From the NCBI GenBank assembly GCA_947034885.2, contig OX344757.2:22190001-22254000 (forward strand): DNA of 64,000 nucleotides. The letters run 5' to 3'. The position numbers and the translations under genes are program-made. Shown piece after piece: positions 50,912-60,875 of this stretch (positions within the stretch are counted from its first letter, which is position 1; every line of letters begins with the position of its first letter). Below the pieces are notes generated by a model. That model saw only the letters and a list, made by a program, of their open reading frames with translations. It was not told the origin of the DNA and ran no database searches. The stretch comes from Thuidium tamariscinum (taxonomy: Eukaryota > Streptophyta > Bryopsida > Hypnales > Thuidiaceae).

Positions 50912-52519
50912 ATGAAAAAGGGGATACGGAAAGTGAGGAGGTCTGAACGATTTGGTCCAAGCCAGCAGGCGGAAGGATCATCCGGACTTAATCTTAGCAA
51001 TCCGGATAGCTCCGATCCGGAAGATCATCCTGTTGTAGATCTAGGAACCGGATCCAGAGAGGAAGTAGATCCTAGAATTGTAGATTCGCCTCCATCTTCT
51101 GACCGGGAATTAGAGCAAGAGCGGGAAGATCCGATTCTGGAGAACGAAGACATCATGACCCGGTTAAGATACAAGCGTTTCAAGGGCGACGGAAGTCAAG
51201 ATGCGGATGACTGGCTCTGCGAGTTTGAATCAACTGCAATAGCTAATCAAGAGAATGAGGCGGCCCAGAGAAGGATCTTTCAAGGACTGTTAAAGGGAGA
51301 AGCTCTCAAATGGTACCAAGATATTACGGATCCGGTCCGAAATGATTGGAACCAATTGAGAACGGAATTCTTGCAGGCATTCCGTGAAGTGGGGGGAGAA
51401 GCCAGAGCCTTGGGACGGTTGAGTACTCTTACTATGAGGCCATCAGAGTCCGTTCGTAAGTATGGACAAAGGGTTAAAGCACTCATTCAGAAACTGACTA
51501 CTGAGATTGCTCCCAGCCTGCAGGTGGAGTGGTACGTTGCCGGTTTACCAAAATCCATGGGATTTCTGATCCGTCAGACGCGACCGAGGACTTTGAGAGA
51601 GGCCATAGATGCTGCTGCCAACTACGAAAATTCAGCTCAGTCATTAAGGGAGTCCCTGAGAAGCAATGAGAAGAAAGAGAAGGGCAAGCACAAGAAAAAC
51701 CGGAAGAAGCACCACCGGAAGACTTCGGAGACGGAAAGTAGTTCCGACACTTCTGGAACGGAAGTTTCCGATCCAAGTTCATCAAGTTCGGATGAGGAGC
51801 GGAGCGATTCACCTCCTCGACGTTCCTCGAAATCGAAGGGCCTTCGAGGGAAGACCATTGTGAAGGTAAAGACTGAAGATGCGGATTCGAAAAATATGAT
51901 GAAGAGCATTCAACAATCTTTGGAGGCGATCAAGGTCAACCTTGCTGAGAACCGGAAGCCTAGGCGGATAATTCCGACCTCGCGCTCCAACGTTTGGTGT
52001 GGAAGATGTGGAGAACCGGGTCACTACCCGAGCGAATGCCAGAGAATCACCCAGAAACAAGTGCAGTATGTGTTTCCGGAAGAGGAGATCTACTACACCA
52101 TGGGAGAAGAAGAGGAAGAAGAGGTGTACCAAGTTCAGCCAACATACGGGCGAGGGAAGGGTATTGCAGTACCAATCCGGCCCAACATGTTGAGCCGGAA
52201 CTTCCTACCAGGATCAAGTCAAGGCATGATGGTGCAGCAGCCGATCCGAACCTCTGGCTATCCGGATAGGCAAGTGGTTATCTGTTACGGGTGTGGAGAG
52301 CCAGGACACTATGCCAACGCCTGTCCCAACAGAGGACTGGGGCAGGGTGCTCCGCGAACTCTTCCGTGCCAGAATTGCCAAGAATATGGACATCAGGAGG
52401 AGCAATGTCCCAAGCCGGTACAGCCAAGACCGGTGTACAAGAAGGTGCAAATTCTACCGTGGGAGCAGACCGTGCTCAATTACGGACACACTGCTGGGAC
52501 GGAAAATCCAGAGAAGTGA
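50912..52519 (+). CDS. gag: Gag polyprotein, 535 aa
   Basis: Starts at the first ATG after the primer site in this frame (M-K-K-G-I-R-K) and ends at UGA 52517-52519. The N-terminus is charged and disordered. About residues 88-240 form the retrotransposon capsid domain (Y-K-R-F-K-G-D-G, then L-L-K-G-E-A-L-K-W-Y). A basic and serine-rich linker follows, then three CCHC zinc knuckles near residues 362, 458 and 486 (C-G-R-C-G-E-P-G-H-Y; C-Y-G-C-G-E-P-G-H-Y; C-Q-N-C-Q-E-Y-G-H-Q). The knuckles bind the genomic RNA during particle assembly. It lies in the same frame as pol, directly upstream. Confidence 0.93.
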   Translation: MKKGIRKVRRSERFGPSQQAEGSSGLNLSNPDSSDPEDHPVVDLGTGSREEVDPRIVDSPPSSDRELEQEREDPILENEDIMTRLRYKRFKGDGSQDADDWLCEFESTAIANQENEAAQRRIFQGLLKGEALKWYQDITDPVRNDWNQLRTEFLQAFREVGGEARALGRLSTLTMRPSESVRKYGQRVKALIQKLTTEIAPSLQVEWYVAGLPKSMGFLIRQTRPRTLREAIDAAANYENSAQSLRESLRSNEKKEKGKHKKNRKKHHRKTSETESSSDTSGTEVSDPSSSSSDEERSDSPPRRSSKSKGLRGKTIVKVKTEDADSKNMMKSIQQSLEAIKVNLAENRKPRRIIPTSRSNVWCGRCGEPGHYPSECQRITQKQVQYVFPEEEIYYTMGEEEEEEVYQVQPTYGRGKGIAVPIRPNMLSRNFLPGSSQGMMVQQPIRTSGYPDRQVVICYGCGEPGHYANACPNRGLGQGAPRTLPCQNCQEYGHQEEQCPKPVQPRPVYKKVQILPWEQTVLNYGHTAGTENPEK

Positions 52520-52588
52520 CGGTGCGAGGTGGAACTGCCAGGGGGGATGGAGAATTTGGTGCACCGGGTATCCACCCGCAGTTCCACC
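52517..52588 (+). promoter_or_regulatory. Stop-codon readthrough signal (UGA-CGG plus 3' stem-loop) between gag and pol
   Basis: The gag stop is UGA (52517-52519) followed by CGG. Eight bases later a perfect 11-bp stem starts: GGTGGAACTGC (52528-52538) pairs with GCAGTTCCACC (52578-52588). An inner helix extends it after a 2-base bulge: GGGGGGAT (52541-52548) with ATCCACCC (52570-52577), one mismatch. UGA-CGG with a stem-loop about 8 nt downstream is the known type II readthrough arrangement of several plant RNA viruses. Pol continues in the same frame with no other stop. Confidence 0.8.
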
Positions 52589-55500
52589 CGGAATCAGCCG
52601 GAACGGTCTGTCAGGGGCAGGAAGAAAAAGCACAGAAGGAAGCCGGAATCGAGCAGTGAGTCTGATCCGCCCCCTTCCTTACGAGTTCCGGAACCGGAGA
52701 AAGACCACTCGGAGGAAGGAATGGAGCGGAACCGGATTCCGATCGACATTAGTGCCGAAGTACGAGCGGATATCTCTGCAGAAAAAATAGTGCCAGAACG
52801 GAAGAAAGTTACTTTCAATGACACTCCAGTGATACTGAACCCGGACGTGAGGGCCCACGAGTATAACATCATCCAGGACATCAAGGACCAGAAGGCGAAC
52901 GTGACGATCGGACAGCTCATCCACGACAATGTGATGTACCAGAAGCTGATCCGGGATGCCTGGACACGGAAACGGAAGAAGAAGGTGAAACTTCCATCTG
53001 TCGCGGTGAACTACTCTAAACCGGAGGATTCCGGAGCACCAGAAGTCACTGTGGAAATAGAAGGGTGTTCTATTCCAAAGGTTCCTATCGATGGTGGATC
53101 AGGAGTGAACCTGATGTTGGAAGAAACAGCATTTGATCTGGGATTCACTACGTTTGAAGCTACGGATCAAGTTCTTCGTATGGCGAATCAATCGCGAGTA
53201 AATCCGGTTGGGAGATTGTCACAGGTCCCAACCCGGATCGGAGGAACGGATTACCTCCTGAACTTTGTCATCATCCGTGTTAACAAAGGGAGACCTTTTC
53301 CTATGTTGCTTGGGAGGCCATGGCTGTACTCTGCGCGAGTACTCGTGGATTGGGGAGCCAAGGAGCTGGTTGTGGGGAAACCTTCAATCCGGATACCCTG
53401 GGTCACCAAGCGTCACTTGGGTGAGACTAGTGACTCAGAAGGTTACACATCCGACTGGACGGATCCGGAAGATTCCGATCCATCCTATTATGTGGATTCA
53501 TTTGGGCACGAGTCGGAGTCAAACTTTGGATTCTCTAACGCTGTGTTAGAATACACTCCAAAGGAGGATCTTAACCCAGTTTCTGAGGATCGAAGTTTAG
53601 GGGAGTCCAGTGTTCCGCTCACGGCTGAGTGGATCGCCCTACAGATCAGGAACGGAAATCTTCCGGTCAACAGCAGTACGTCAAATAAAGGAGAATGGGG
53701 ACATTTGGTCCACGATCCGGAAGAAGCACACACGGAGAAAATCAAGCCGGTTGTCGCATCCACGGATTATGAGAAGGAAGAGATCGATCCCGGCAAGAGT
53801 TTCTATCTGAACAAATTTTTGCAGGATACGGAGAGGCCCGGGTACACTCAACTGTTGAGGGAGTATCTGGATATTTTTGCCTGGAAGCCGACTGACTTGA
53901 CAGGGATTCCCCCGCATTTAAGAGAACACCACATTGACTTGACGGAAGGATCCATTCCAGTCCGTCAGCGACAATACCGGCTCAACCCCAAGTACTCGTT
54001 GATGGTGAAGGAGGAGATCGATCGGTTACTGGAAGCCGGATTCATCTACCCGGTCAACAATTCCGAGTGGGTCTCTCCCATTGTGGTGGTTCCAAAGAAG
54101 GTAGGAACGGATGGAAAGGTCAAGATCCGAGTATGCCAGGACTTCCGGAAGCTGAATGCAGCAACCCGAAAAGACTACTTTCCACTTCCGTTCACCGATA
54201 TCATTTTGGATCATGTAGTTGGACACGAGTGTTACAGCTTCCTGGACGGATTTTCTGGATACAACCAAGTATTCATCCGATGGTGTGACCAGCTGAAAAC
54301 CACATTTACAACAGAATGGGGTATGTACGCTTTCACCAGGATGCCGTTTGGTTTGTGCAATGCACCCGGAACCTTTCAACGATTAATGATGGACATTTTC
54401 AAAGATTTTCTTCGACACTTCATCGAAATTTTTATAGACGACTTTGCGGTTTTTAGTGACCGGAAAAGTCATCTCGAATGTTTACAGAAAACTTTTGAAA
54501 GATGCCGGGAGACCAACTTGAAGTTGCATCCGGGTAAATGTTTTTTCGGGATGAATTCCGGAATCCTGCTTGGACATATGGTAAGCCAGAACGAACTGCA
54601 AGCAGACCTGGAAAAGGTAAAGGTAATTCTATCTCTACTACCTCCCACGAGCGTAAGAGAGATTCGGGGTTTCCTTGGATGTGTAGGCTACTACCGCAGA
54701 TTCATTGACGGATACGCCAAGAGGGCTATACCTCTTACAGAACTTCTCAGGAAGGATGTGGAATTTGAGTGGACCGGAAAACGACAGCAAGCCTTCGAGG
54801 ATCTCAAAACCCAGCTTGCTCGAGCTCCGATCCTCTGTGTTCCGGATTGGGCAAAGGAGTTCCACGTCACCATCGATGCATCCGGTTGGTGTCTGGGATC
54901 TATTCTGTGGCAGTTCGACCAAGAGAAGCGTGAGAATCCGATCTATTATGCAAGCAGACAGATGAGTTTGGCAAAACGGAATTACACGACCACAGAACGA
55001 GAGGCGCTAGCAGTGGTGTATTTCTGTAAGAAATTCCGACATTACCTATTGGGGTATAAGGTAATTTTTCACACAGACCATGACTCTTTGAAATATCTTG
55101 TAAATAAACCGGATCTGTCGGGACGGATTGCAAGATGGATTTTACTTTTACAAGAGTTTAACTATGAGGTTAGAGTTAAACCGGGAAAAGCAAATTCAAA
55201 CGCGGATTACCTCTCAAGGCAGAGAGGGAAAGAATCCGTAGCAGATATCTCTGCTGAGTTTCCGGATGAGTTTCCGGACCCTCTGAAGATTCCGGATGGA
55301 CAAGAGAATCCGGATTCTTCTTTAGAAGTCTTTCACCTCAACAATGAGTCTGTTTCAGAGTACCAAGACGTCATAGATTATTTAGTAGAGTCTAGATACC
55401 CTGAACAGATGGATCGGGAGGAGAAAGAGATCTTTCATGGAAAAGTGGCTCCTTACACCCTGATTAGGGGAGTCCTTTTCAAGTTAGGAGCGGACGACAT

Positions 55501-56557
55501 TCTCCGACGATGCCTGGAACCGGCGGAACAGAAGAAGGTAATACGTGCACTTCACGCTGGAAGCTCTGGAGGGCACTTCGCCTCCATGAGTACAGTTAAC
55601 CGGATCCGGTCGACCGGATACTGGTGGCCGTTCCTACACCGAGATGTGAAAAATTTTGTTCGAAGTTGCGATCAGTGTCAACGGACAGGAGCACCATCCT
55701 TCCGGAACCACTGGCCGCTTACTCCTATCATTCCCCTAGCACCATTCGAAAAATGGGGCATAGACTTTATTGGACCCATTTTTCCGGTCAGTGCAAGGAG
55801 GAAGAGGTACATCATCCTGGCGACGGACTATGCAACGAAGTGGGTAGAAGCCAAGGCGACAAGGAAGAATGACGCTGAAACTTCCGCGAACTTTTTGTTT
55901 GAGGAGATTCTCATGCGGTTTGGACACCCATTGGAGCTGGTCAGTGACCGAGGGACGCATTTCCTCAACGATGTCATCATCGACATCACCAACAAATACC
56001 TTATTAAGCACCGGAAGACGACTCCCTATAATCCAAAAGCGAACGGATTGACGGAGCGTGCAAACGGAATCATTGGTAAGATTTTGAATAAGATGGTTTC
56101 CGCTCACAAGACTGACTGGGATCGGAAACTACCTTCGGCAGTCCATGCGTACAATACAACAGAGAAGAATACAACCGGACAGACGCCGTACTTTTTGGTT
56201 TTTGGCCAAAATGCAGTTCACGGAGTGGAGTTAGAGGTGGAAACATTCCGGGTAATGGCAGCCCAGAATGCTGAGCCAAGGGTGGATATACTTCCACGAC
56301 TTCTTGCAATTGAAGAATTGGAGGAGATCCGGACTGCAGCCTTGGAAAGGACCATGAGCATCCAGTTCAAACGGAAGGAAGACTATGACCGGAAGATCCC
56401 GGCTGACCACGGAATCCGAGAGAACGGTCTTGTCCTTCTTTACGACAACCGACACAAGGATTTCCCGGGAAAGCTACATACACGATGGATGGGGCCTTTC
56501 CGAGTCAACCAGGTATTCCAGAACGGATCCCTGCAACTTGAGAATCTGCAAGGATAG
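52520..56557 (+). CDS. pol: Pol polyprotein: protease, reverse transcriptase, RNase H, integrase
   Basis: Open from the codon after the gag UGA to TAG 56555-56557, 1345 codons in the gag frame. No well-placed ATG start is seen, so expression by readthrough is likely. Positions are counted from 52529. Protease has I-D-G-G-S-G near 187. Reverse transcriptase has R-M-P-F-G-L-C-N-A and the catalytic F-I-D-D near 634. RNase H has T-I-D-A-S and T-E-R-E-A-L-A near 779-840. Integrase has the H-H-C-C zinc site near 1010-1050 and the D, D, E triad near 1079, 1140 and 1177 (I-D-F-I-G; S-D-R-G-T; L-T-E-R-A-N-G). A G-P-F-type motif lies near the end. A conserved-looking N-G-S-R-V-K-K-Y-L tail continues in frame past the TAG up to TGA 56630-56632. 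Confidence 0.95.
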   Translation, partial: RCEVELPGGMENLVHRVSTRSSTRNQPERSVRGRKKKHRRKPESSSESDPPPSLRVPEPEKDHSEEGMERNRIPIDISAEVRADISAEKIVPERKKVTFNDTPVILNPDVRAHEYNIIQDIKDQKANVTIGQLIHDNVMYQKLIRDAWTRKRKKKVKLPSVAVNYSKPEDSGAPEVTVEIEGCSIPKVPIDGGSGVNLMLEETAFDLGFTTFEATDQVLRMANQSRVNPVGRLSQVPTRIGGTDYLLNFVIIRVNKGRPFPMLLGRPWLYSARVLVDWGAKELVVGKPSIRIPWVTKRHLGETSDSEGYTSDWTDPEDSDPSYYVDSFGHESESNFGFSNAVLEYTPKEDLNPVSEDRSLGESSVPLTAEWIALQIRNGNLPVNSSTSNKGEWGHLVHDPEEAHTEKIKPVVASTDYEKEEIDPGKSFYLNKFLQDTERPGYTQLLREYLDIFAWKPTDLTGIPPHLREHHIDLTEGSIPVRQRQYRLNPKYSLMVKEEIDRLLEAGFIYPVNNSEWVSPIVVVPKKVGTDGKVKIRVCQDFRKLNAATRKDYFPLPFTDIILDHVVGHECYSFLDGFSGYNQVFIRWCDQLKTTFTTEWGMYAFTRMPFGLCNAPGTFQRLMMDIFKDFLRHFIEIFIDDFAVFSDRKSHLECLQKTFERCRETNLKLHPGKCFFGMNSGILLGHMVSQNELQADLEKVKVILSLLPPTSVREIRGFLGCVGYYRRFIDGYAKRAIPLTELLRKDVEFEWTGKRQQAFEDLKTQLARAPILCVPDWAKEFHVTIDASGWCLGSILWQFDQEKRENPIYYASRQMSLAKRNYTTTEREALAVVYFCKKFRHYLLGYKVIFHTDHDSLKYLVNKPDLSGRIARWILLLQEFNYEVRVKPGKANSNADYLSRQRGKESVADISAEFPDEFPDPLKIPDGQENPDSSLEVFHLNNESVSEYQDVIDYLVESRYPEQMDREEKEIFHGKVAPYTLIRGVLFKLGADDILRRCLEPAEQKKVIRALHAGSSGGHFASMSTVNRIRSTGYWWPFLHRDVKNFVRSCDQCQRTGAPSFRNHWPLTPIIPLAPFEKWGIDFIGPIFPVSARRKRYIILATDYATKWVEAKATRKNDAETSANFLFEEILMRFGHPLELVSDRGTHFLNDVIIDITNKYLIKHRKTTPYNPKANGLTERANGIIGKILNKMVSAHKTDWDRKLPSAVHAYNTTEKNTTGQTPYFLVFGQNAVHGVELEVETFRVMAAQNAEPRVDILPRLLAIEELEEIRTAALERTMSIQFKRKEDYDRKIPADHGIRENGLVLLYDNRHKDFPGKLHTRWMGPFRVNQVFQNGSLQLENLQG

Positions 56558-56654
56558 TGGCTGGATACTCGCGTGAACGGATCAAGGGTGAAGAAGTACC
56601 TAGAAGCTACTTCTTCAGATGAGGGGGAATGATGTTCGCGAGGACGCTCACAGA

Positions 56655-56668
56655 TGAGGAAGGGGTAA
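56655..56668 (+). other. Polypurine tract
   Basis: GAGGAAGGGGTAAT-type purine run directly against the TGTGGC start of the 3' LTR. This is the expected primer position for plus-strand DNA synthesis. A second purine run (GAGGGGGAA) lies about 35 bases upstream. Confidence 0.75.
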
Positions 56669-59600
56669 TGTGGCAAGACATATTTTTGATCTTTCCATTT
56701 AAAGTCAGTATGGAGCGGAAAGTCGAAAATTTAGCAACCGGATTTGTTCAGGGAACGGGTAAGATCCAGAAGTAGTACCAGATAATGTTGTAGAGACCGG
56801 TGGCAGAATAATTCCGGTTTATTACGACGGAATACCAGAACGGAAAAATTTCGGACCCTACAGAACGGATTCTATCCGGATTAAGTCCCAGAACGGAACG
56901 GATGATTTCCGGACTTGGACCGATCGGATGAGAACGGGAACGGATGATCAGGAACGGAAGACCGGATCCATTTCTGGAAAGTATATAAGGCCTGACATTT
57001 TCAGTTGGCCCATTTGCTCTCAGGCGCTTCGTTGTGTGTTTTTCAACCCTCAGCGTTTTCCGCCTTTTCTGTGAGTTGGTTTTCCGCGCGTGTTTGGTGG
57101 CGCAATTTTCTGTGACGCGGCTGTCAGTATTAGCAGCGGGTGTTTTGTCAGAGCGGGCAGTTGTCAGCGGCGCGGGTTTCAGACTGTGCGCTGAGACGCT
57201 GGTGTGTGGAGAGGAGTGTGTGTGTGTATGTGCAGGTGGTTATTACGGGCAGATTACTTTTGTATTTGTGATTGTGAGTGTGTATGAGGAACGGGACGTG
57301 CGGCTAGGAGAGGAGTGAGGTAGTTTTCTGGATAGTTGCCATGCCGCAGCTACGCCGGAAGAGAACCGAGTCCACTACACCCCCACCCTCAGGGATAAAG
57401 CTGAAGAAAGTAGTTCCGCTCATCCCTTCCACAGAGCCGGAGAAAAGCAACTTGATGGCGGACTTAACCGCAATGGGGTGTCTAGGGTTAGCAGAGATAC
57501 CCTGGGGTTTCAAGGAGGAGCGGATGGTGAAGGAGCTGAAGGGCAAGGTGTCGAATCAGTTCGACAACACGGCGCGGGGAATGCCGCACAAATGGACGGA
57601 GGCGCACTGGAGGGCCGTATACGGGTTCAAACACCAGGGGCACGGACCGGCCGGGAGGAAGGTAGACTTCCTCCAAAACAAGTTTAGTGGCACCCCTCAC
57701 CCGAAGGACGGATACCGGATCATGGACTGCAACGAAGACAGGCATAGGCGCCTGTTGAAGTTTCTGCTTCCGGTCCTTCATCCGGAGAAACCAACCCGGA
57801 TCACGATCGGCCTGGCCAACACCATTTTCGGTGCGCTGATCGGAGACCGGAAAGTGGACTGGGGCCGGATCATACAGGACCTGATCACCCGGTTACTGAA
57901 GAACCTCGGAGGGAGTAGGGCAACTCCGATCTCCCCCTACCTCTTCCACCTCTACCACCATCTACAGCTCCTTTCGGATACGGAAGAGAAGACGTGGCAC
58001 ACCCAGAAGATAGTCTTGACGTACGGGGAGACGTCAACGGATGATGAGGAGAGCTTCGAGTCCGAGACAGAGCGGGAGGACTCGGATAAGGGAGAGGAAC
58101 CGGAAGTTCCGCTCGTGAAGCGGCAGAAGACCACACCGCCGAACACGAGGGGATCTCCTCCGGTCCGACACAATCCGGGAACGGAAGGCAGAGCAGGACC
58201 ATCCGAACCGGGTCAGGCCGAACCAGCAGCAGAGGAAACGGATCCCAGTGATCCGTTCCTGCAACTGACGGAAATCCTGTGCAACATCCGAGCGGATTGG
58301 GAGGTCAAGCGGATCGTCCTGGAGAACATCGCGGGGATGGTCAATGGCAAACCGGATCATACTCTTCCGACCGTGGTAGGGAATTGCATCGCCTCGCCTG
58401 CGGATCTCGCCAAGATGGAGGAGGAAAACCGGAAACTTCAGGAGGAAGTTGACGGTTTGAAGGCGGAGCTCCTTGTTCTCAGGGACAACGAGGCCGCTAC
58501 CAAGGAGATGGCGGCAGAGACCGTCAAATTGGCGGAGCACGTGAAGGCAACATTCGGGGAACCCGGATCGGCTGTCATCCGGGCTCAACTGTTTGACGAA
58601 GAGGTGCACAAGGAGAAGAAACTATCCGGAAGCCGAATAGTCCGGATTCTGTCCGACTTCTCCGAAAAGGTGGAGACGACTTTGGTGAAGGTTCGGGAGG
58701 CGGCCGAACGGATGGAAGACTGTAGCCGGAGACTGACGGAAATTCCGGTCAGACTCTCCAATCTGTCTCTACCGGATATTTCCGAAGGGTTGCCTCAGAG
58801 ACCAGGGAAGGATAGGATGCCGCAATCCAAGAAGTCAGGGCGAGCGTCAACGGGCAACCGGGAGGCGGCAATTCAGTTGTCGGAGTCTCCTACGAGTCCG
58901 GTTACTGGAGCTCCGGTTGCAACAGACGGAGAACGGAATCGGAACCTCACTGAGGTCTTCGAGCAGATCAGTAGGGCGGAAAGCCCGACTATAGGATCTA
59001 GGGTAGCAGAGCCGGATACGTAGGTATTAGGACTTTCCTGTTTTTGTAGTTTTTAACTTAGGAACGGATCAGGAGGAAATCCGGTCCGGTTTAGGAACTT
59101 GGAGCGGGTTGGAATCCGTTCCGGTTCAGAAGTAGGTAGGAACGGATCCGCCGAGCGTTAATCGCGGCGGACTTGTATGGCGCTTTTTGCTTTTTTGCCC
59201 ATTATTTAAGTCAGTCCCCTCGCGGTGGACTGGGAGTCTTTTCCTTTGCATTATCTTTGTGTATTCCATTTCCTCTTGCTTTGCGCGTGTATCTCCCGGG
59301 TTTGGCAGGGCGGCGTGACGTGGAGTTAGGAAGGCGCAAGTGGTTTTGCAGGCGACGTTCTCCCTTTGGTGTTTATTTTCCGCGTCTGAGTATATGAGAA
59401 CGGGTAGAGAAGAGTTGGGAGTGTAATTCTAGTGCCTCAGCGCTTCTAGGACTTAAGATTCCGGGTGAGAAAGCCGTTGTTAGGCTAGACGAGAGGGAGG
59501 GATTCCTTAATCGTGCTAGAGCTCCTGGGTGGGAAACCCAGTTGAGTGTCCGATCTCCTGTGAGGTCTCACCGTCTTTGTGGCAAACGGAAGAGTTCCGG

Positions 59601-60289
59601 TTGACGTTGGAACGGACGGATACACTTGTAGCCACCTGGCTCCCCAGGAACGGAAAGTAGTGTCAAAGTCGTTGTAGTATGAGAAGATCGTACGGGGGAT
59701 CTCTGTGTGACCTACAGTCCGGATCTTTGTCTGGATTGTTGTGAGGGATCAAACCGGATCTGAAGTATTTTTAGAATTAACAGGTAGAAAGTGGGTCTTC
59801 AGCCACTATAAGTCACGGAAGGAGCGGTGGGCCTACCGCTCACAAAATCAAGCGGCGACCCCTCTGATGGTAAAACAGAGGCAAAACCAAACCGGATTGA
59901 GGAACGGGTGTGGACGGATCATCCGGAACGGATTGGTCCAGAGAGGAAACCAAGAGCGGAACTCGTTAGGGAGCGGATCCGTTGCAGTCTGACGGAACGG
60001 ATAAAATCCGGGAAACCGGAAAAGTGAAGGAACCGATCCGTTCCGGACCAGATTGCTAGAATATCAGTTTTGAACGGGATAACGGGTTGTCGTCTCGGGT
60101 TATTTGTGTATTTCCGGTTCTAGATCTAGAACCGGATTATAGAGTTTTGGGAGCTGTCCTATCTTAATCGCTTAACTAAGCCAGATACTTCACAAAATCT
60201 CGCGGGTTCGATCTTTAGAGTCACTTAGTTATACTCTACAGTGATTTTTGTGAGTATAACAGGGAATTTACTTACCCTGTGTTGCGACA
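56669..60289 (+). repeat. 3' LTR (3,621 bp)
   Basis: Second copy of the LTR at a constant offset of 9,523 bases from the 5' copy. It holds the same reading frame (57341-59023), encoding the identical protein. It ends TTGCGACA before the CCATC duplication. Confidence 0.97.
57341..59023 (+). CDS. LTR-encoded protein of unknown function, 560 aa (3' LTR copy)
   Basis: Same protein as at 47818-49500, with no amino-acid difference. A transcript starting at the TATA box at 56982 would carry only this frame, with nothing of gag-pol. It could therefore be expressed from the 3' LTR as a separate message, the way the MMTV sag frame lies in a 3' LTR. That comparison is positional only. Confidence 0.7.
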   Translation: MPQLRRKRTESTTPPPSGIKLKKVVPLIPSTEPEKSNLMADLTAMGCLGLAEIPWGFKEERMVKELKGKVSNQFDNTARGMPHKWTEAHWRAVYGFKHQGHGPAGRKVDFLQNKFSGTPHPKDGYRIMDCNEDRHRRLLKFLLPVLHPEKPTRITIGLANTIFGALIGDRKVDWGRIIQDLITRLLKNLGGSRATPISPYLFHLYHHLQLLSDTEEKTWHTQKIVLTYGETSTDDEESFESETEREDSDKGEEPEVPLVKRQKTTPPNTRGSPPVRHNPGTEGRAGPSEPGQAEPAAEETDPSDPFLQLTEILCNIRADWEVKRIVLENIAGMVNGKPDHTLPTVVGNCIASPADLAKMEEENRKLQEEVDGLKAELLVLRDNEAATKEMAAETVKLAEHVKATFGEPGSAVIRAQLFDEEVHKEKKLSGSRIVRILSDFSEKVETTLVKVREAAERMEDCSRRLTEIPVRLSNLSLPDISEGLPQRPGKDRMPQSKKSGRASTGNREAAIQLSESPTSPVTGAPVATDGERNRNLTEVFEQISRAESPTIGSRVAEPDT

Positions 60290-60294
60290 CCATC
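60290..60294. repeat. Target-site duplication, right copy (CCATC)
   Basis: Repeats 47141-47145 exactly and abuts the end of the 3' LTR. Confidence 0.95.
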
Positions 60295-60875
60295 CAATCC
60301 CAAATTAGGACAAAATCAACCTTGTTTGGATCAACCTATTTTTATTTGACAAGTTGTAATCCCTCTTTGATTTCGAGGAGCACTTCATTGCTCTAATCTA
60401 AAATGCAACTCCCTAATCACAAGCATAGAAAAGGCTCCTATGCTTCAAGAAGTGTCTTCAACTTTCAAGGCTCCTATAGTTTCTAAGAGCCTCCTCTAGT
60501 TCGAGGAGGCTAATAGTGCACTAATTACACTAACTTCAATTTGAAAAAATTAAGTATAGTTATCTCCTACAACTACTTATTGATGTAGTTGTCACTCACA
60601 AAGAAGGTTATAGATGCTAAATGTACATAATCTCTATTTTAATCATTTAATAACAAAATCTAAATTATATGTAGATAGAAGGATTCAATAAGTTTACAAA
60701 CTTGACAACTAAACAACAATTTTGTATAATTGCAAACTTTATAACTATACCAAATGAATCCTTGCATTGTACATGGTGAAGCAATAATCCTATTGAATTA
60801 TAGGATCCTATTTTGATTACATGTAATTAATTAAACTTATTAGATTCACTTGATTCAAAAATAAACCAAACGTAC
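60295..60875 (-). other. Intron sequence right of the retrotransposon, with hairpin repeats
   Basis: Continuation of the interrupted intron of the minus-strand gene. It holds two hairpin-type words: CCCTCTTTGATTTCGAGGAG near 60361, and GCCTCCTCTAGTTCGAGGAG followed by GC near 60488. No exon is seen. Confidence 0.6.

Larger units (their letters stand above)
47146..60289 (+). mobile_element. Complete Ty3/gypsy LTR retrotransposon (13,144 bp), very recent insertion
   Basis: Two 3,621-bp LTRs bound by TGT...ACA, a 5-bp target duplication, a tRNA-Asp-type primer site, a polypurine tract, and a gag-pol coding region in the order protease, reverse transcriptase, RNase H, integrase. The order places it in Ty3/gypsy. 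No chromodomain follows integrase. The tRNA-Asp priming and long LTRs recall the Athila/Tat group, but that placement needs a tree. Oddities are a 560-codon frame inside each LTR, an in-frame UGA between gag and pol, and a TAG just before the expected end of pol. Inserted in the plus sense within an intron of the minus-strand gene. Confidence 0.97.
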
